From NCBI RefSeq assembly GCF_020991365.1, contig NZ_JAJLRA010000016.1, positions 57,909-121,908 of the forward strand: DNA of 64,000 bases, written 5' to 3'. Below, one piece after another: positions 26,521 through 35,047 of this stretch. Source of the DNA: Streptacidiphilus sp. ASG 303 (GTDB lineage Bacteria > Actinomycetota > Actinomycetes > Streptomycetales > Streptomycetaceae). Position numbers and translations under genes: made by a program. Each line of letters starts with the position of its first letter. The first letter of the stretch is position 1. The notes under the pieces were generated by a model. That model was not told the origin of the DNA. It made no database searches and saw only the letters and a list, made by a program, of their open reading frames with translations.

Positions 26521-27252
26521 TCAGCGGCCGGTCAGCTCCCGCGCCTGCGCGAGGTGCCCGGCCAGCCGGGTCTGCAGCCGCTCGGAGGCCTCCAGCATGG
26601 CCCTGCGGGTGCGCAGCCGCGAGCCGTCGGAGGCGTCGAAGGGGTCGCCGAAGACCACGTCGATGCGGCCCCGCAGCGGCGGCAGGGCGCCCAGGGTGCG
26701 GCCGCGGTCGCCGGTGCCGAGGACCGCCACCGGGACCACCGGCGCCCCGGAGCGCAGCGCGAGGTACGCGAGGCCGCCCTGGACCTGCGCGAAGTCGGCG
26801 TCGCCGCGGGTGCCCTCGGGGAAGACGCCCAGGACGCCGCCGTCGGCGAGGACCTGCAGAGCGGTGGTGATCGCCGTCCGGTCGGCGCTGGCGCGCCGCA
26901 CCGGGATCTGCCCGACGCCGCGCAGGACCGCGCCGACCGGGCCGGTGAACATCTCCTCCTTGACGAGGAAGTGCGTGGGCCGCGGGGACATCCCCATCAG
27001 CAGCGGGCCGTCGACCAGGTTGGCGTGGTTGGCGGCCAGGATCACCGGCCCGGAGGCCGGGACGCGCCAGGCGCCGAGCACCCGCACCCGCCAGCCCGCG
27101 CGGGCCAGGCCGATGCCGATGCGGCGGCCGACGGCGGCGCCGCGCGCGGTGGGGCGCTGCGGTGCGGCGGCGGTGCGGGCCGGGGGCGCGGCGGCGGGGC
27201 GGCCCGCAGGAGCGGGCCGCCGGGTGTCCGTACGGGTTCCGGTGGCGCTCAC
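26521..27252 (-). CDS. 1-acyl-sn-glycerol-3-phosphate acyltransferase (PlsC-like)
   Basis: 243 residues from a GTG at 27252 that overlaps the cmk stop (GTGA). It has the acyltransferase motifs NHANLVDG (H-x4-D) and FPEGTRG, plus the segment ILAANHANL and PVVPVAVLGT. An N-terminal Pro/Ala/Arg-rich stretch of about 45 residues is added. It acylates lysophosphatidic acid at the membrane. The order cmk-plsC-der is a classic actinobacterial operon and gives strong support. A membrane anchor is short (GAWRVPASGPVILAAN). Confidence 0.92.
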   Translation of the reverse strand: MSATGTRTDTRRPAPAGRPAAAPPARTAAAPQRPTARGAAVGRRIGIGLARAGWRVRVLGAWRVPASGPVILAANHANLVDGPLLMGMSPRPTHFLVKEEMFTGPVGAVLRGVGQIPVRRASADRTAITTALQVLADGGVLGVFPEGTRGDADFAQVQGGLAYLALRSGAPVVPVAVLGTGDRGRTLGALPPLRGRIDVVFGDPFDASDGSRLRTRRAMLEASERLQTRLAGHLAQARELTGR

Positions 27253-27968
27253 CCGGCGGCCGCCGGGCGGGGCGCGCGGGCCTCGACCAGGTCGACGACG
27301 TGGTCGATGACCTGCTCCAGGGTCATGTCGCTGGTGTCCACCGCGACCGCGTCGTCGGCCTTGGCCAGCGGGGCGGTCGTGCGGCTGGAGTCGGCGGCGT
27401 CGCGGCGGCCGAGGTCCGCGGCCATGGCGGCGATGGTGGCCTCGTCGACGCCCTTGGCGCGCAGCTCGGCGGCGCGGCGGGCGGAGCGGGCCTCCTCGGA
27501 GGCGGTGAGGAAGATCTTGACGGTGGCGCGGGGGAAGACGACGGTGCCCATGTCGCGGCCCTCGGCGACGATGCCGCGCTCGGCGGCCCCGGCGGAGGTG
27601 CGCTGCAGCTCCACCAGGCGGGAGCGGACCTCGGGCACGGCCGCGACCGCGGAGACCCGGGAGGTGACCTCGGGGCCGCGGATCGGGCCGGAGACGTCGC
27701 GGCCGTCCACGGTGATGGTGGGGCCGGCGGCGTCGGTGCCGGAGACGATCACGGGCTTGGTGCAGGCGGTGGCGACCGCGTCGGCGTCGTCGACGTCGAC
27801 CTCGTTGGCCAGCATCCACCAGGTCATGGCCCGGTACATGGCGCCGGTGTCCAGGAAGCTCAGCCCGAGGCGGGCGGCCACGGCACGCGAGACGGTGGAC
27901 TTGCCCGAACCCGAGGGTCCGTCGATGGCGACGACGACCGGGGCGCTCGCTCGGCCGGCAGTTTCCAC
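27249..27968 (-). CDS. cmk: Cytidylate kinase
   Basis: 239 residues from the GTG at 27968 (GAGAGG upstream); a longer frame to 28085 would add Gly/Arg-rich residues without a ribosome binding site. The P-loop is DGPSGSGKST, with DTGAMYRAMTWW (CMP-binding) and AEGRDMGTVVFPRA; the LID Arg residues (EEARSARRAAELRAKG) are present. It phosphorylates CMP/dCMP. The stop overlaps plsC. Family length is usually 220-230. The C-terminus (MTLEQVIDHVVDLVEA) is typical. Confidence 0.95.
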   Translation of the reverse strand: METAGRASAPVVVAIDGPSGSGKSTVSRAVAARLGLSFLDTGAMYRAMTWWMLANEVDVDDADAVATACTKPVIVSGTDAAGPTITVDGRDVSGPIRGPEVTSRVSAVAAVPEVRSRLVELQRTSAGAAERGIVAEGRDMGTVVFPRATVKIFLTASEEARSARRAAELRAKGVDEATIAAMAADLGRRDAADSSRTTAPLAKADDAVAVDTSDMTLEQVIDHVVDLVEARAPRPAAAG

Positions 27969-28188
27969 GGGGGACCTCTCTTCGGGACGTGGTGCAGGGG
28001 TTTCGGTGCGGGGGTCTCCCTCAAGGTTAGTCGACCCGCGGAGGCCGCCGGACCGGGACCGCCCGCTCCCGGCGGGACCGCGCACGGGAGGCGGGCCGGG
28101 GTGCGGACCGGGCGCCCCGGCGGCCGGGGCCGGGGACCGGTGGCGAGGGCCGGGGCCGCCGGTCGCGGGCGCGCCGGTCGCGGACCCG

Positions 28189-29274
28189 TCAGTCGCGGAC
28201 CCGCCAGCCCCGCTCGCGCAGCGCCGCGGCGAGGCCGGTGGCGGAGGACGGGGCGACGGAGAGCTGCACCAGGCCGGCCTGCTGCCCGGTGGAGTGCTCG
28301 ATGGCGACGTCCTCGATGTTGACGCCGGCCAGGCCGGCGTCGGCGAAGAGGCGGGCCAGCTCGCCGGGCTGGTCGCCGATGACGACGGCGACGGTGGCGT
28401 AGCGGGTGGGCGGGGCGCCGTGCTTGCCGGGGATGCGGGCCTGTCCGGCGTTGCCGCGCCGCATCACCTCGGCCACGGCGCGGGCGCCCTCGTCGCGCTT
28501 CGTCTCGTCGTCGGCCTGGAGGGAGCGCAGGGCGGCGACGGTCTCGCCGAGGTCGGCGGCGATGTCCTCCAGGATGTCGGCCACCATGCCCGCGTTGGCA
28601 CTGAGGATGTCGACCCACATGCGGGGGTTCGAGGCGGCGATGCGGGTCACGTCGCGCACGCCCTGGCCGGAGAGGCGCACCGCGGTCTCGTCGGCGTGCT
28701 CCAGGCGGGCCGCGACGAGCGAGGAGACGAGCTGCGGGGTGTGGGAGACCAGGGCGACGGCGCGGTCGTGGGCGGTGGCGTCCATGACGACGGGCACGGC
28801 GCCGCAGAGCGCGACCAGCTCCAGGGCGGCGTTGAGGGTGTCGGTGTCGGTGTCGGGGGTGGGGGTGAGGACCCAGGGGCGGCCCTCGAAGAGGTCGGCG
28901 CGGGCGGCGAGCGGCCCGGAGACCTCGCGGCCGGCCATGGGGTGGCTGCCGATGTAGCGGGTGGTGTCCAGGCCCAGGGCGGCGATGTCGGCGCGGGGGC
29001 CGGACTTGACGCTGGCGACGTCGGTGTAGCAGCGGGCGAGGCCGCGCCGCTGGCAGTCGGCCAGCACCCGGCCGACGAGGGCGGGGGGCACGGCGACGAC
29101 GGCCAGGTCGACGGGGTCCTCGGGGGCCTCCGTGGTGCCGGCGCCGAGGGACGCGGCGGTGCGGGCGGCGTCGGGGTCGGCGTCCTGGAGGTGGACGGTG
29201 ATGCCGCGGGCGGCGAGGGCGAGGGCGGCGGAGGTACCGATCAGTCCGGTGCCGACGACGGCGACTGTGCGCAT
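28189..29274 (-). CDS. tyrA: Prephenate dehydrogenase with ACT domain
   Basis: 361 residues from the ATG at 29274 (MRTVAVVGTGLIGTSAALAL), an ideal NAD-binding start. Key parts: GTGLIG dinucleotide fold, the segment HPMAGREVSGPLAARADLFEG that binds prephenate, and the helical domain with SHTPQLVSSLVAARL. The last about 70 residues (VAVVIGDQPGELARLFADAGLAGVNIEDVAIEHS) form an ACT domain, normally for tyrosine feedback. It makes 4-hydroxyphenylpyruvate. A 220-base gap separates it from cmk, but order tyrA-cmk-plsC-der is conserved. Confidence 0.92.
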   Translation of the reverse strand: MRTVAVVGTGLIGTSAALALAARGITVHLQDADPDAARTAASLGAGTTEAPEDPVDLAVVAVPPALVGRVLADCQRRGLARCYTDVASVKSGPRADIAALGLDTTRYIGSHPMAGREVSGPLAARADLFEGRPWVLTPTPDTDTDTLNAALELVALCGAVPVVMDATAHDRAVALVSHTPQLVSSLVAARLEHADETAVRLSGQGVRDVTRIAASNPRMWVDILSANAGMVADILEDIAADLGETVAALRSLQADDETKRDEGARAVAEVMRRGNAGQARIPGKHGAPPTRYATVAVVIGDQPGELARLFADAGLAGVNIEDVAIEHSTGQQAGLVQLSVAPSSATGLAAALRERGWRVRD

Positions 29275-29728
29275 GGCGGTGTACGTCCCTGGGAGGCGGC
29301 TCCGGGGCCCGGGGGCTCCGGGCCCGGAAGGCGGTGGCGGGGGCGGTGGCGGGGGCGGTCCGTGCGGGTCGGCGCGGGCCGCGGGGACCATTCTGCCCGG
29401 ACGGCGGCCGGCCGGGGACGGGTCGCGCAAAGGTCCGGAGGCGCGGGGGTCCGGAGGCGCCGAGGGGCCGAGGTCCGGAGGGACCGAGGTGCGGAGGCGC
29501 GGAGGTCCGGAGGGGCGCGGGCGGGACCGGCGGCCGGGCGGCTGCGCAGGCCCGCCCGGCCCCCCGGGTGCACGCGGGCGGCGTGCGGGGCCGTCGGCGG
29601 TCCCGCACGGGGCGCACGCCGGTTCGGGCCGCCCGGCATCCCGCTCCGGGCGGCCGGGCCCAGGCTAGTGACACCGCCCGCGGTGCGGGACCCGTGTCCC
29701 GTTCCGTGAGACGTCCGCGGGGCGGACG
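29275..29728. other. Gene-free GC-rich spacer with imperfect repeats
   Basis: About 450 bases upstream of tyrA. From 29430 to 29520 the words GGTCCGGAGG and GGAGGCGC alternate in an imperfect repeat of 10-20 bases. A repeat-derived expansion is likely. No supported gene on either strand. Confidence 0.55.
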
Positions 29729-30742
29729 TCAGGCGCCCGTGTCCCAGAGCTCCCCGAAGGCGAGCAGCTCGTCCCGGTACTCGACGGCGTGCACCCACTC
29801 AGCGGGCCACGCGTCGGCGCCGTGGCGGGCGCCCGCGAAGGCGCCGGCGAGGCAGGCGATCGAGTCGGAGTCGCCCGAGGAGTACGCGGCGCGGCGGATC
29901 GCGGCGGGCGGGTCGTCGGGCAGCATCAGGAAGCAGAGCAGGGCGGTGGCCAGGGCCTCCTCGGCGATCCAGCCCGCACCGGTGGCCAGGCACGGGTCGG
30001 CCTCGACGTCGGGGGCCCGCAGGGCGGCCTCCAGCCGGTCCAGGACCTCCAGGCACTCGTCCCAGCCGCGGGCGGCGAAGTGCTCCGGCGAGGGGTCCTG
30101 GCTGAGGCCGTCAAGGCCGCCGAGCCAGTCGCGCCGGTACGTGCCGCGGCTCTCCCGCGCGTGGTCGCGCAGCAGGGCCGTGAGCTCGCGGGGCTCGGCG
30201 CCCTGCGCGAGCAGGTGGACGGCGTGGGCGGTGAGGTCGGAGGCGGCGAGCGCGGTGGGGTGGCCGTGGGTGAGGGCGGACTGGAGCTGGGCGGCGCCGG
30301 ACCGCTGGTCGGCGGTGAGGCCGGGGACGAGGCCGAGCGGGGCGACGCGCATGTTGGCGCCGCAGCCCTTGGAGCCGGTCTGCGACGCCTCCTGCCAGGG
30401 CAGGCCGGGCCGGCTGAGCAGTCGGCAGGCCTCCATGCAGGTCGCTCCGGGGGCGCGGTTGTTCTCCGGGGAGCGCCACCAGTCCACGAACTCCTCGCGG
30501 AGGGGGGCCTCCAGCCGGCTCGGGGTGAGGGGGCCGCGCTCCAAGGCGGTGCGCAGGCCGCGGGCGAGGGCGAGCGTCATCTGGGTGTCGTCGGTGACGA
30601 TCGCCGGACCGGGCAGGCGCATCCCCCGCCACGGGCCGGACTTCGCCGCGATCGACTCCATGTCGTTGAACTCCGTGGGGAATCCCATCGCGTCCCCGAG
30701 CGCGAGACCCAGCAGTGCTCCGGTGGCCGGCCGCCGTCCCAT
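29729..30742 (-). CDS. ADP-ribosylglycohydrolase family protein
   Basis: 337 residues from the ATG at 30742. Mg-site motifs are visible: VTDDTQMTLALARGL near the N-terminus, GSKGCGANMRVAPLGL in the middle and SSGDSDSIACLAGAFAGA near the end (the paired Asp ligands). The protein opens MGRRPATGALLGLALGDAMG, as in the DraG/ARH fold. It should remove ADP-ribose from a protein or nucleic acid, or hydrolyse a related ligand; the true substrate is unknown. Soluble. Divergent from the next gene across 198 bases. Confidence 0.9.
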   Translation of the reverse strand: MGRRPATGALLGLALGDAMGFPTEFNDMESIAAKSGPWRGMRLPGPAIVTDDTQMTLALARGLRTALERGPLTPSRLEAPLREEFVDWWRSPENNRAPGATCMEACRLLSRPGLPWQEASQTGSKGCGANMRVAPLGLVPGLTADQRSGAAQLQSALTHGHPTALAASDLTAHAVHLLAQGAEPRELTALLRDHARESRGTYRRDWLGGLDGLSQDPSPEHFAARGWDECLEVLDRLEAALRAPDVEADPCLATGAGWIAEEALATALLCFLMLPDDPPAAIRRAAYSSGDSDSIACLAGAFAGARHGADAWPAEWVHAVEYRDELLAFGELWDTGA

Positions 30743-30940
30743 GTGCCCTCCCCTGTCGTGCGGACGGCCAGGACTACCGCACCGGGCGGCGCCGCGGCCA
30801 CCGGTTTGCGGACGCGGCGCGCGGGCCGGGCGCGCGGGCCGGGCGCGCGCTCCCGCGCCGCGGCGGACGCGGCGGGCGGCGGGAGCCGGTGAGGGAGCCG
30901 GTGCGGGTGCGGCGGGGCCGCGCTCCGGTACAACAGGGGG

Positions 30941-31303
30941 ATGATCCTGCACCTGACCCCGCTCGACGACTGGCTGGCGACGCCGGAGCGCCCCTACGCG
31001 CCCGCGTCCCTCGCCGCTGAGGGCTTCGTGCACTGCTCGCCGGACGAGCGGACGGCGCTGGCGGTGGCCAACGCGTTCTTCGCCGAGGTCCACGGCCCGC
31101 TGATGGTGCTGCTCATCGACGAGGACCGGCTGGACGCGGCGGTGCGGTGGGAGGAGCCGGACGGCCCGCCGCCGCCCGGGTCCGCCGCGGACGTGCTGTT
31201 CCCGCACGTCTACGGGGCCGTCAACCGCGGCGCCGTCGTCGGGATGCTGGAGGTGCGGCGGGGGCCGGACGGGCGCTGGGCGTCGCTGGAGGCGTGGAGC
31301 TGA
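30941..31303 (+). CDS. DUF952 protein
   Basis: 120 residues. The DUF952 pattern is clear: ILHLTPLDDWLA, LAAEGFVHCSPDERTA, LLIDEDRLDAAVRWEEP and LFPHVYGAVNRGAVVGM (the usual FPHIYG box). The conserved His residues (FVHCS and FPHVYG) suggest a small ligand-binding or glutathione-S-transferase-like role; none has been proven. It stands alone on the plus strand with minus-strand genes on both sides. Confidence 0.92.
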   Translation: MILHLTPLDDWLATPERPYAPASLAAEGFVHCSPDERTALAVANAFFAEVHGPLMVLLIDEDRLDAAVRWEEPDGPPPPGSAADVLFPHVYGAVNRGAVVGMLEVRRGPDGRWASLEAWS

Positions 31304-31420
31304 TCCGGCCCCGGGGGCGGCCGGGAGCCGGTCCGCGGGAGGTCTGCGGCAGGTCCGGGGCCGGTCTGCGGCCGGTCCGGGGCCGGAGCCGGCCCCGGGC
31401 GCGGCCGGGCGCGGGAGCGG

Positions 31421-32401
31421 TCAGAGCCAGCCGCGTTCGCGGGCGGCCATGCCCGCCTGGAAGCGGGTGGTGGCGCCCAGCTCGCGCATGAGGCCCTGCA
31501 GGCGGCGCTGGGTGGTCCGGGCGCTCCAGCCGAGGGCGCGGGCGATGGCCTCGTCGGTGAGTCCGGCCGCGAGCAGGCCGAGCAGCCGGCGGTGGTCCTC
31601 GGCCGGGCCGCCGGGGGCCGGGTCCGCCCCGTCGGCGCCGACGGCGGCGTTGAGCGGCACGGCGCGCTCCCACTCGGCCTCGAAGAGGGTGGCCAGGGCC
31701 TCCAGCAGGGAGCAGGGGTGGACGACGTAGGCGGCGTCCAGGACCCGGTTGCCGGAGCTGATGGGCAGGATGGCCATCCGGTCGTCCGCCATGATCATCT
31801 TCATCGGGAGGGCGACCCGCACCCGGGCCTCCTCGCCGTCCTCGCAGCTGATCCGGATGTCGTTGTCCAGCCGCCCCGGCCAGGCCACCGCCTCCCGGTC
31901 GTAGACGACGCGGTAGCGGATGCCGTCGCGCAGCAGGCGCCGGGCCCGCCCGAGGTTCAGCCCGGGGTTCTGGACGTACGGGGGGCGGTCGAAGCCGCGG
32001 ATCTGCTCCTGGGCGGTGTCCTGCAGGTGCTCGAAGCGCTGGGATATCGCCTCGCTGCCGGTGAGGACCTCCACCGAGCGGGCCGGGTCGGTGTAGCGGG
32101 AGGCGTCGCGGAAGGCGTCCATGAGGCGGTGCATCCCGGCGCGGGCGGCGCGCAGCTCCTCCTCGCGGCGGCCGATGAGGGTGCCGATGGCGACGTCGGG
32201 GGCGACGGCGAGGTAGTGGTCGGCGCTGTCCGGCGTGCGGGTGGCCATGCCCCGCTCGGTGAGGGCGGCGAGCGAGGCGCGGGTCTGCTCCGGGGTGAGG
32301 CCGCAGCGGGCGGCCAGGGTCTCGGCGTCCGACTGCGGGGCGGCCACGAGGGCCTCGTACACCCGGCTGTCCGACTCCGGCAGGCCCAGTGAGTCGAACA
32401 T
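31421..32401 (-). CDS. LuxR-type regulator with TrmB-like N-terminus
   Basis: 326 residues from the ATG at 32401, with CGGAGGGG before it. Residues 1-65 look like a winged-helix of the TrmB kind (GLPESDSRVYEALVAAPQSDAETLAARCGLTPEQ); the centre is a ligand-like region; the C-terminus is a LuxR/GerE helix-turn-helix (GLTDEAIARALGWSARTTQRRLQGLMRELGATTRFQAG). Such dual-HTH proteins are common orphan regulators in Streptomyces. Target genes cannot be inferred. An isolated transcription unit preceded by a terminator of the upstream rluB unit. Confidence 0.82.
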   Translation of the reverse strand: MFDSLGLPESDSRVYEALVAAPQSDAETLAARCGLTPEQTRASLAALTERGMATRTPDSADHYLAVAPDVAIGTLIGRREEELRAARAGMHRLMDAFRDASRYTDPARSVEVLTGSEAISQRFEHLQDTAQEQIRGFDRPPYVQNPGLNLGRARRLLRDGIRYRVVYDREAVAWPGRLDNDIRISCEDGEEARVRVALPMKMIMADDRMAILPISSGNRVLDAAYVVHPCSLLEALATLFEAEWERAVPLNAAVGADGADPAPGGPAEDHRRLLGLLAAGLTDEAIARALGWSARTTQRRLQGLMRELGATTRFQAGMAARERGWL

Positions 32402-32507
32402 CCCGCCCCTCCGTGACACCGTCGTACGTACGCCTCGGCCCGGTGGGCGGGCGCTCCGCCTCCGCCGGGACGTGGGCACCAGGGTATGCCGAACGGGGCC
32501 CGGACAT

Positions 32508-32549
32508 GCACCGGACCCCGCCCCGCGGTCGCGGGGCGGGGTCCGGTGC
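32508..32549. terminator. Strong hairpin terminator
   Basis: A perfect 19-bp stem (32508-32526 and 32531-32549, GCACCGGACC...GGTCCGGTGC) with a GGTC loop. It lies between the pseudouridine synthase stop and the regulator start (both minus), so it ends the synthase transcript. Confidence 0.88.
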
Positions 32550-32575
32550 GCCGCGTCACGGGCGGGGCCGGGCCG

Positions 32576-33832
32576 TCAGAGGCCGACCTCGCGCATCAGC
32601 TGGCCGACCTCGGGGTTGGTGAGGCGGCGCAGCCAGCCGGACTTCTGGTCGCCGAGCGCGATCGGCCCGAAGCGGGTGCGGACGAGCCGCTCCACCGGGA
32701 AGCCCGCCTCGGCGAGCATGCGCCGCACGATGTGCTTGCGGCCCTCGTGGAGGCTGACCTCGACCAGGTAGTTCTTGCCGGTGTTCTCCACCACGCGGAA
32801 GCTGTCGGCGCGGGCGAAGCCGTCCTCCAGCTCGATGCCCTCCTTGAGCCGCTTGCCGAGGTCGCGCGGGATGGGCCCGACGATGGCGGCGAGGTAGGTC
32901 TTGGTGACGCCGTACCGGGGGTGGGTGAGGCGGTGGGCCAGCTCGCCGTGGTTGGTGAGCAGGATGATGCCCTCGGTCTCGGTGTCCAGGCGGCCGACGT
33001 GGAAGAGGCGGGTCTCCCGGTTGGTGACGTAGTCGCCGAGGCACTGGCGGCCGTCGGGGTCCTCCATGGTGGAGACGACGCCGGCGGGCTTGTTGAGGGC
33101 GAAGAAGAGGTACGACTGGGTGGCGACGGTGAGGCCGTCCACCTTGATCTCGTCCTTCTCCGGGTCGACGCGGACGCCCTGCTCGCGCACGGTGCGGCCG
33201 TTGACCTCGACGCGGCCCTGGTCGATCAGCTCCTCGCAGGCGCGGCGGCTGCCCATGCCCGCGCGGGCCAGGACCTTCTGCAGCCGCTCGCCCTCGGGCT
33301 CGCCGAAGGTCTTGGGGATGACGACCCGGGGCTTGTCGTGGCGGGCGCGGACGGCGTCCTCCAGCTTGGCCTCCAGCTCGCGGGGGCGGGAGGGGCGCTG
33401 GGGCGCGCGGCCCCGGCCGCCCTGTCCGCCGCCCTGGCCCTGTCCGCCGCCCTGGCCCTGTCCGCCGCCCTGGCCCTGCGGCCTCCCGCGGCCGCCGGAG
33501 GGGCCTCCGGAGGGGCCGCCGGGGCGGCCGCCGCCGTACTCGCCGTAGGAGCGCTCCTCGGGGCGCGGCGGGCGGCCGGAGCGCTGCCCGCGCTCGTCGC
33601 GCTGGTTGCCGGCGCCGCGGTGGTTGCCCCCGCGGCCGCCGCCCTGGCCTGCCTGGCCGCCGCGGGCGCCGGAGCTCCCGCCCTGGCCGCCGCGGGCGCC
33701 CTGGCCTCCCTGGCCGCTGCGGGCGCCGGGGCTCCCGCCCTGGCCGCCGCGGCCGCCGGAGCCGCCGCTCCGGTTGCCGTATCCGCCCCGGCTGCCGCCC
33801 TGGCCGCCGCTGTTCCTGCCACTGCTACGCAT
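32576..33832 (-). CDS. 23S/16S rRNA pseudouridine synthase, RsuA/RluB family, with Gly-rich extension
   Basis: 418 residues. The first about 155 residues are Gly/Gln/Arg/Ser repeats (GGQGARGGQGGSSGARGGQ, RPQGQGGGQGQGGGQGQGG) with RGG boxes. The enzyme follows: an S4 domain (RLQKVLARAGMGSRRACEELIDQGRVEVNG), then the catalytic domain with HVGRLDTETEGIILLTN (the Asp in GRLD attacks uridine), KTYLAAIVG and KHIVRRMLAEAGFPVERLVR. It isomerises a uridine in rRNA. The extension is about 60% longer than the usual family member. It follows scpB, 48 bases away, in a conserved order. Confidence 0.93.
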   Translation of the reverse strand: MRSSGRNSGGQGGSRGGYGNRSGGSGGRGGQGGSPGARSGQGGQGARGGQGGSSGARGGQAGQGGGRGGNHRGAGNQRDERGQRSGRPPRPEERSYGEYGGGRPGGPSGGPSGGRGRPQGQGGGQGQGGGQGQGGGQGGRGRAPQRPSRPRELEAKLEDAVRARHDKPRVVIPKTFGEPEGERLQKVLARAGMGSRRACEELIDQGRVEVNGRTVREQGVRVDPEKDEIKVDGLTVATQSYLFFALNKPAGVVSTMEDPDGRQCLGDYVTNRETRLFHVGRLDTETEGIILLTNHGELAHRLTHPRYGVTKTYLAAIVGPIPRDLGKRLKEGIELEDGFARADSFRVVENTGKNYLVEVSLHEGRKHIVRRMLAEAGFPVERLVRTRFGPIALGDQKSGWLRRLTNPEVGQLMREVGL

Positions 33833-33880
33833 TGAAAGTCCGTTGTCGATTCCGTCGTCGGCCGAGCTGCGATGTCACAG

Positions 33881-35047
33881 TCACGTGGTGCTGACCACGT
33901 CACTGTCGTCCTGACTGCTGTCCCGTGCGGCGGCCAAGGCCTCGGCGATCGCGGAGCCCTCCAGCGACTCCGCTTCCACGTCGTCGGCCTCGGGCAGGAA
34001 GGGCGCGAGCTCCGGCAGCTCGTCCAGGCCGCGCAGCCCCATCCGCTCCAGGAAGTAGTCGGTCGTCCGGTACAGGATGGCACCTGTCCCGGGTTCGGTG
34101 CCCGTCTCCTCCACCAGGCCACGCTGTACCAGCGTACGCATGACGCCGTCGCAGTTCACACCGCGCACGGCGGAGACCCGGGAGCGGGACACCGGCTGAC
34201 GGTACGCGACGACCGCCAGGGTCTCCAGCGCGGCCTGGGTGAGGCGGGCCTGCTGGCCGTCCAGGACGAAGCGGTCGACGGCCGGGGCGCAGGAGGCGCG
34301 GCTGTAGAACCGCCAGCCCCCGGCGACCGGCCGCAGGTCGAAGCCGCGCCCCTGGGCGGTGTACTCGGCGGACAGCTCGCGCAGGGCGGCGGCGACCTCG
34401 CGGCGGGGGCGTGCGAGGACGGAAGCCAGGTGGGACTCGGTCGCGGGCTCGTCGGCGACCATGAGGACGGCTTCGAGGGCGGCGCGGAGCGGCACGGCGG
34501 CGAGGGGGTCCGGCTCCTCCTGCGGCCGCGGGCCGCCCGCCGGGGGCGCCGAAGGCGCCGGGGCCGGGGCCGGGCCGGGCGCCGGGGACTGCGGGGGGAC
34601 GGCGTGCCGGCCCGGCACCGGCGGGCCGGCGGGCCCGGACGCGGCCGCCGGGCCCGGGACGGCGGCGGGCGGGGCCGACGGCAGCAGGCCGTGCACAGGC
34701 AGGTCGTGCACAGGCGGGTCGTGCGGGGGCAGGTCGTGCGGGGGCGGGGAGGCCGGCTCCGGCACGTCCGCCGCCACGCCGCCGGCCGCGGACGTGCCCG
34801 CGGACGGCCGCTCGGCGCCCGTGTGCACGGCGGTACCGGCGGCCGTGCCCGTCGCCGTCCGGACGCCGCCGTCGGGGTCCGGACCGCCGTCGTCCGGCGG
34901 GAGGTGGGCCGGCGGGAGGTGCTCGGCGGGCCGGGGCCGGCCGGGCATGCCGAGGGCGCGCCGGGCGGGCCGGGCCTCCCGGCCGGAGGGGTCCCGGCCT
35001 TCCCGGCCGTCGTGCCTGCCGTCCTGCCTGTCGTCGTCCCGGTTCAT
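33881..35047 (-). CDS. scpB: Segregation and condensation protein ScpB with long N-terminal extension
   Basis: 388 residues from the ATG at 35047, which overlaps the scpA stop (ATGA). The real ScpB part is the last about 185 residues: LRAALEAVLMVADEPATESHLASVL, LQGRGFDLRPVAGGWRFYSR-like strand, and LTQAALETLAVVAYRQPVSRSRVSAVRGVNCDGVMRTLVQRGLV, a pair of winged helices that bind ScpA. The first 190 residues are Pro/Ala/Asp/His-rich and disordered (PHDLPPHDPPVHDLPVHG), an unusual addition. ScpAB joins SMC in chromosome compaction. Confidence 0.92.
   Translation of the reverse strand: MNRDDDRQDGRHDGREGRDPSGREARPARRALGMPGRPRPAEHLPPAHLPPDDGGPDPDGGVRTATGTAAGTAVHTGAERPSAGTSAAGGVAADVPEPASPPPHDLPPHDPPVHDLPVHGLLPSAPPAAVPGPAAASGPAGPPVPGRHAVPPQSPAPGPAPAPAPSAPPAGGPRPQEEPDPLAAVPLRAALEAVLMVADEPATESHLASVLARPRREVAAALRELSAEYTAQGRGFDLRPVAGGWRFYSRASCAPAVDRFVLDGQQARLTQAALETLAVVAYRQPVSRSRVSAVRGVNCDGVMRTLVQRGLVEETGTEPGTGAILYRTTDYFLERMGLRGLDELPELAPFLPEADDVEAESLEGSAIAEALAAARDSSQDDSDVVSTT

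Noticed and set aside
25153..29709. Long plus-strand open frame of over 1500 codons
   Set aside because: It is the antisense of der, plsC, cmk and tyrA; those minus-strand genes carry all family motifs.
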